Source: Pseudooceanicola sp. HF7
GTDB taxonomy: Bacteria; Pseudomonadota; Alphaproteobacteria; Rhodobacterales; Rhodobacteraceae
DNA length: 64,000 nt
NCBI RefSeq assembly: GCF_011806405.1
Contig: NZ_JAATOW010000005.1
Span: forward strand, 1-64,000
Direction: 5' to 3'
Below the pieces are notes generated by a model. The model saw only the letters and a list, made by a program, of their open reading frames with translations, was not told the origin of the DNA and did no database searches. This document shows, piece after piece, positions 63,023 through 64,000 of the stretch. The position numbers and the translations under genes are program-made. Every line of letters begins with the position of its first letter. Position 1 is the first letter of the stretch.

Positions 63023-63318
63023 CGAGATGATCGGAGAAGATAGCGAGATGATTTGGAGGTGAATCATCTCGCCATTTCCGCCCAGAAGATCAGGGGCTTA
63101 TCAGCCCGCGAGATGATCGAGATGATTCAGGCCATATCGCCTATACGCGGGCGTGCGCGTTCCCCTCCCGGAGCCCTAGTTTCTGCATTTCCCCCGCGCG
63201 CTAAGATTTAAGAAAATCATCTCTATCATCTCGGGACAGGCTAACCCTCTGAAACGGTGGCGGGAAAGTGGGAGATGATTTCGCGGTAAATCATCTCGGA
63301 TCATCTCGGATCATCTCG
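63023..63318. repeat. Iteron array, 11 copies of CGAGATGAT
   Basis: See the origin entry for positions. Both orientations, spacing 9-10 bp in the tight clusters, eleven copies within 296 bp. Such inverted and direct iterons are typical for Pri-Rep-type origins of satellites and for plasmid origins. Confidence 0.85.
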
Positions 63319-63404
63319 CGGTGTGCCGGGGGCGTTGCCCCTCTGGGTTAGAATGAAGCACCTCCACGTCTTGTGCTTCTGGAAAAAGGGACCAACACCC
63401 GCCC

Positions 63405-63432
63405 GCTGCCGCCGATCTGGGTCGGCGGCAGC
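63405..63432. promoter_or_regulatory. Perfect hairpin downstream of the iterons
   Basis: GCTGCCGCCGA and TCGGCGGCAGC make an 11-bp stem with loop TCTGGG; a second hairpin (GGCCAT/ATGGCC) follows at 63444-63461. They may act as a terminator or as a single-strand initiation structure. Confidence 0.5.
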
Positions 63433-63547
63433 CACCCCGAAAAGGCCATCCCGGAATGGCCCGGCGGAAGCCAGCGCCGATGGGCTCGCAGGACCCGGCC
63501 CGAGGCAACCCCCTAGCCGAACGTTTACGGGGTAGACCGCCCAACAG

Positions 63548-63560
63548 CGTACACGGTACG
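63548..63560. promoter_or_regulatory. Palindrome CGTAC-ACG-GTACG upstream of the serine recombinase
   Basis: Perfect 5-bp arms around a 3-bp centre, 38 bp before the recombinase start. Candidate recombination or operator site. Confidence 0.4.
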
Positions 63561-63597
63561 TTCTACATGTGGGCAGAATGAACGGGGGAACCACAAC

Positions 63598-64000
63598 ATG
63601 AAGCGCCGCGCCGCGATCTACGCCCGGGTGAGCACCGGAGGCCAGACGCCTGACAACCAGCTTCTAAGGCTCCGGGATGTGGCGGAAAGGGCCGGTTTCC
63701 AGATCGTGGAAGAGTATGTGGACACCGCGTCCGGGGCCAGCCCCTCGCGCAGCGGGATGGACCGGATGATGAAGGATGCCGCCCGCCGCCGGTTCGACAT
63801 CCTGCTTGCTTGGGACGTGTCGCGCCTTGGGCGGTCCCTGACGCAGCTCGTCGCACTGTTCGACACCCTACGCGCCCTCGGGGTGGACCTGATCCTTGAA
63901 CAGCAGGGCGTGGACACATCGACCCCGGCGGGCCGGGCGCTGATGCAGATGAGCGCCGTGTTCGCTGAGTTCGAGCGGGCCATGATCGTAGAGCGCACCA
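63598..64000 (+). CDS. Serine recombinase (resolvase/invertase), N-terminal part, cut by the window end
   Basis: The first 134 codons give a resolvase catalytic domain: AAIYARVSTGGQTPDNQLLR with the catalytic Ser near residue 12, and LLAWDVSRLGRSL with the two Arg-containing motif residues (SRLGRS), then EFERAMIVERT of the E helix. ATG at 63598 follows GGGGGAA. It continues past the window. It could resolve dimers of the replicating element or be a second integrase; the C-terminal DNA-binding part would decide. Confidence 0.93.
   Translation, partial: MKRRAAIYARVSTGGQTPDNQLLRLRDVAERAGFQIVEEYVDTASGASPSRSGMDRMMKDAARRRFDILLAWDVSRLGRSLTQLVALFDTLRALGVDLILEQQGVDTSTPAGRALMQMSAVFAEFERAMIVERT

Larger units (their letters stand above)
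62994..63597. promoter_or_regulatory. Putative replication origin: iteron region
   Basis: A 604-bp non-coding stretch after the primase gene. It has eleven copies of a 9-mer, CGAGATGAT or its reverse complement ATCATCTCG, at 63023, 63044, 63109, 63118 and 63271 (forward) and 63063, 63216, 63225, 63290, 63300 and 63310 (reverse); 63216 and 63271 have one mismatch. An AT-rich stretch (around 63200-63220) lies between groups. Copies at 63109/63118 and 63216/63225 abut directly, and the last three are spaced 10 bp apart. Confidence 0.8.
58338..64000. mobile_element. Integrated element (satellite or island) at tRNA-Asn, partial
   Basis: From the tRNA-Asn fragment to the window end: P4-type integrase, AlpA-like protein, primase-helicase-like protein, iteron array and serine recombinase, all on the plus strand. 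This int, alpA, primase, origin order is seen in phage satellites such as PICIs, but no phage packaging or capsid gene is visible, so an integrative mobilisable element or genomic island is also possible. The right border is not in the window. Confidence 0.8.

Noticed and set aside
63023-63318. A CRISPR array
   Set aside because: The repeats are 9 bp, occur in both orientations and have irregular 0-90 bp spacing; there are no cas genes.

Overview
The window is about 64 kb of GC-rich DNA with dense operons, frequent 4-base ATGA/GTGA stop-start overlaps and many ABC transporters. Gene content and style suggest an alphaproteobacterium of the Rhodobacteraceae (Roseobacter) type; this is inferred from overall character and no rRNA or other phylogenetic marker is present.

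1-22.8 kb: a catabolic gene cluster. It holds the C-terminus of an Asp/Glu-type racemase, a RidA protein, a NIPSNAP protein, two FCD-type GntR regulators, two paralogous nitrilase-superfamily hydrolases, a Rieske oxygenase with its PDR-type reductase, two complete NMT1/THI5-type ABC importers, an MFS exporter, a DapA-family aldolase/lyase, two M20 amidohydrolases, three SDR oxidoreductases and a phosphoribosyltransferase. Nine copies of a short palindrome (consensus ATGGTATACCAA) lie in the promoter regions of nearly every unit between 1.2 and 19.5 kb, and I saw none to the right. The simplest reading is one regulon for import, oxygenation and C-N bond hydrolysis of a nitrogen-containing, possibly heterocyclic, compound. 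The substrate is not known.

22.8-31.1 kb: a leftward purine-salvage set: adenine deaminase, a PotD/PotA/PotB/PotC-like importer, an SAH/MTA-deaminase-like amidohydrolase and a nucleoside hydrolase. 31.1-35.2 kb: an HdeD-like membrane protein, an AI-2E family transporter whose GTG start overlaps the end of a 12-codon leader ORF, and a phospholipase D-like lipoprotein. The gap at 34.7-35.2 kb has five tandem 11-bp repeats.

35.2-42 kb: a LysR regulator followed by a GH51 arabinofuranosidase and a sugar ABC importer. 42-53.8 kb: a dipeptide-type ABC importer, a GH3 glycosidase, a divergent LysR gene, a type I sulfatase, a TauE/SafE exporter and a TIGR02186-like protein. In this importer the fused permease-ATPase gene is cut by an in-frame TAA next to an ATG. 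A conserved 36-bp element occurs both at the lysR start and in front of the binding-protein gene. 53.9-57.8 kb: an OpuC/Yeh-type osmoprotectant importer ending in a possible 38-codon gene.

58.3 kb to the end: an integrated element. The 3' half of a tRNA-Asn gene (probable att site) is followed by a P4-type tyrosine integrase, an AlpA-like DNA-binding protein, a primase-helicase-like protein, a cluster of eleven 9-bp iterons in both orientations (a probable replication origin) and the start of a serine recombinase. The layout resembles phage satellites (PICI-like) or replicating integrative islands. The right end and the intact tRNA-Asn should lie beyond the window.
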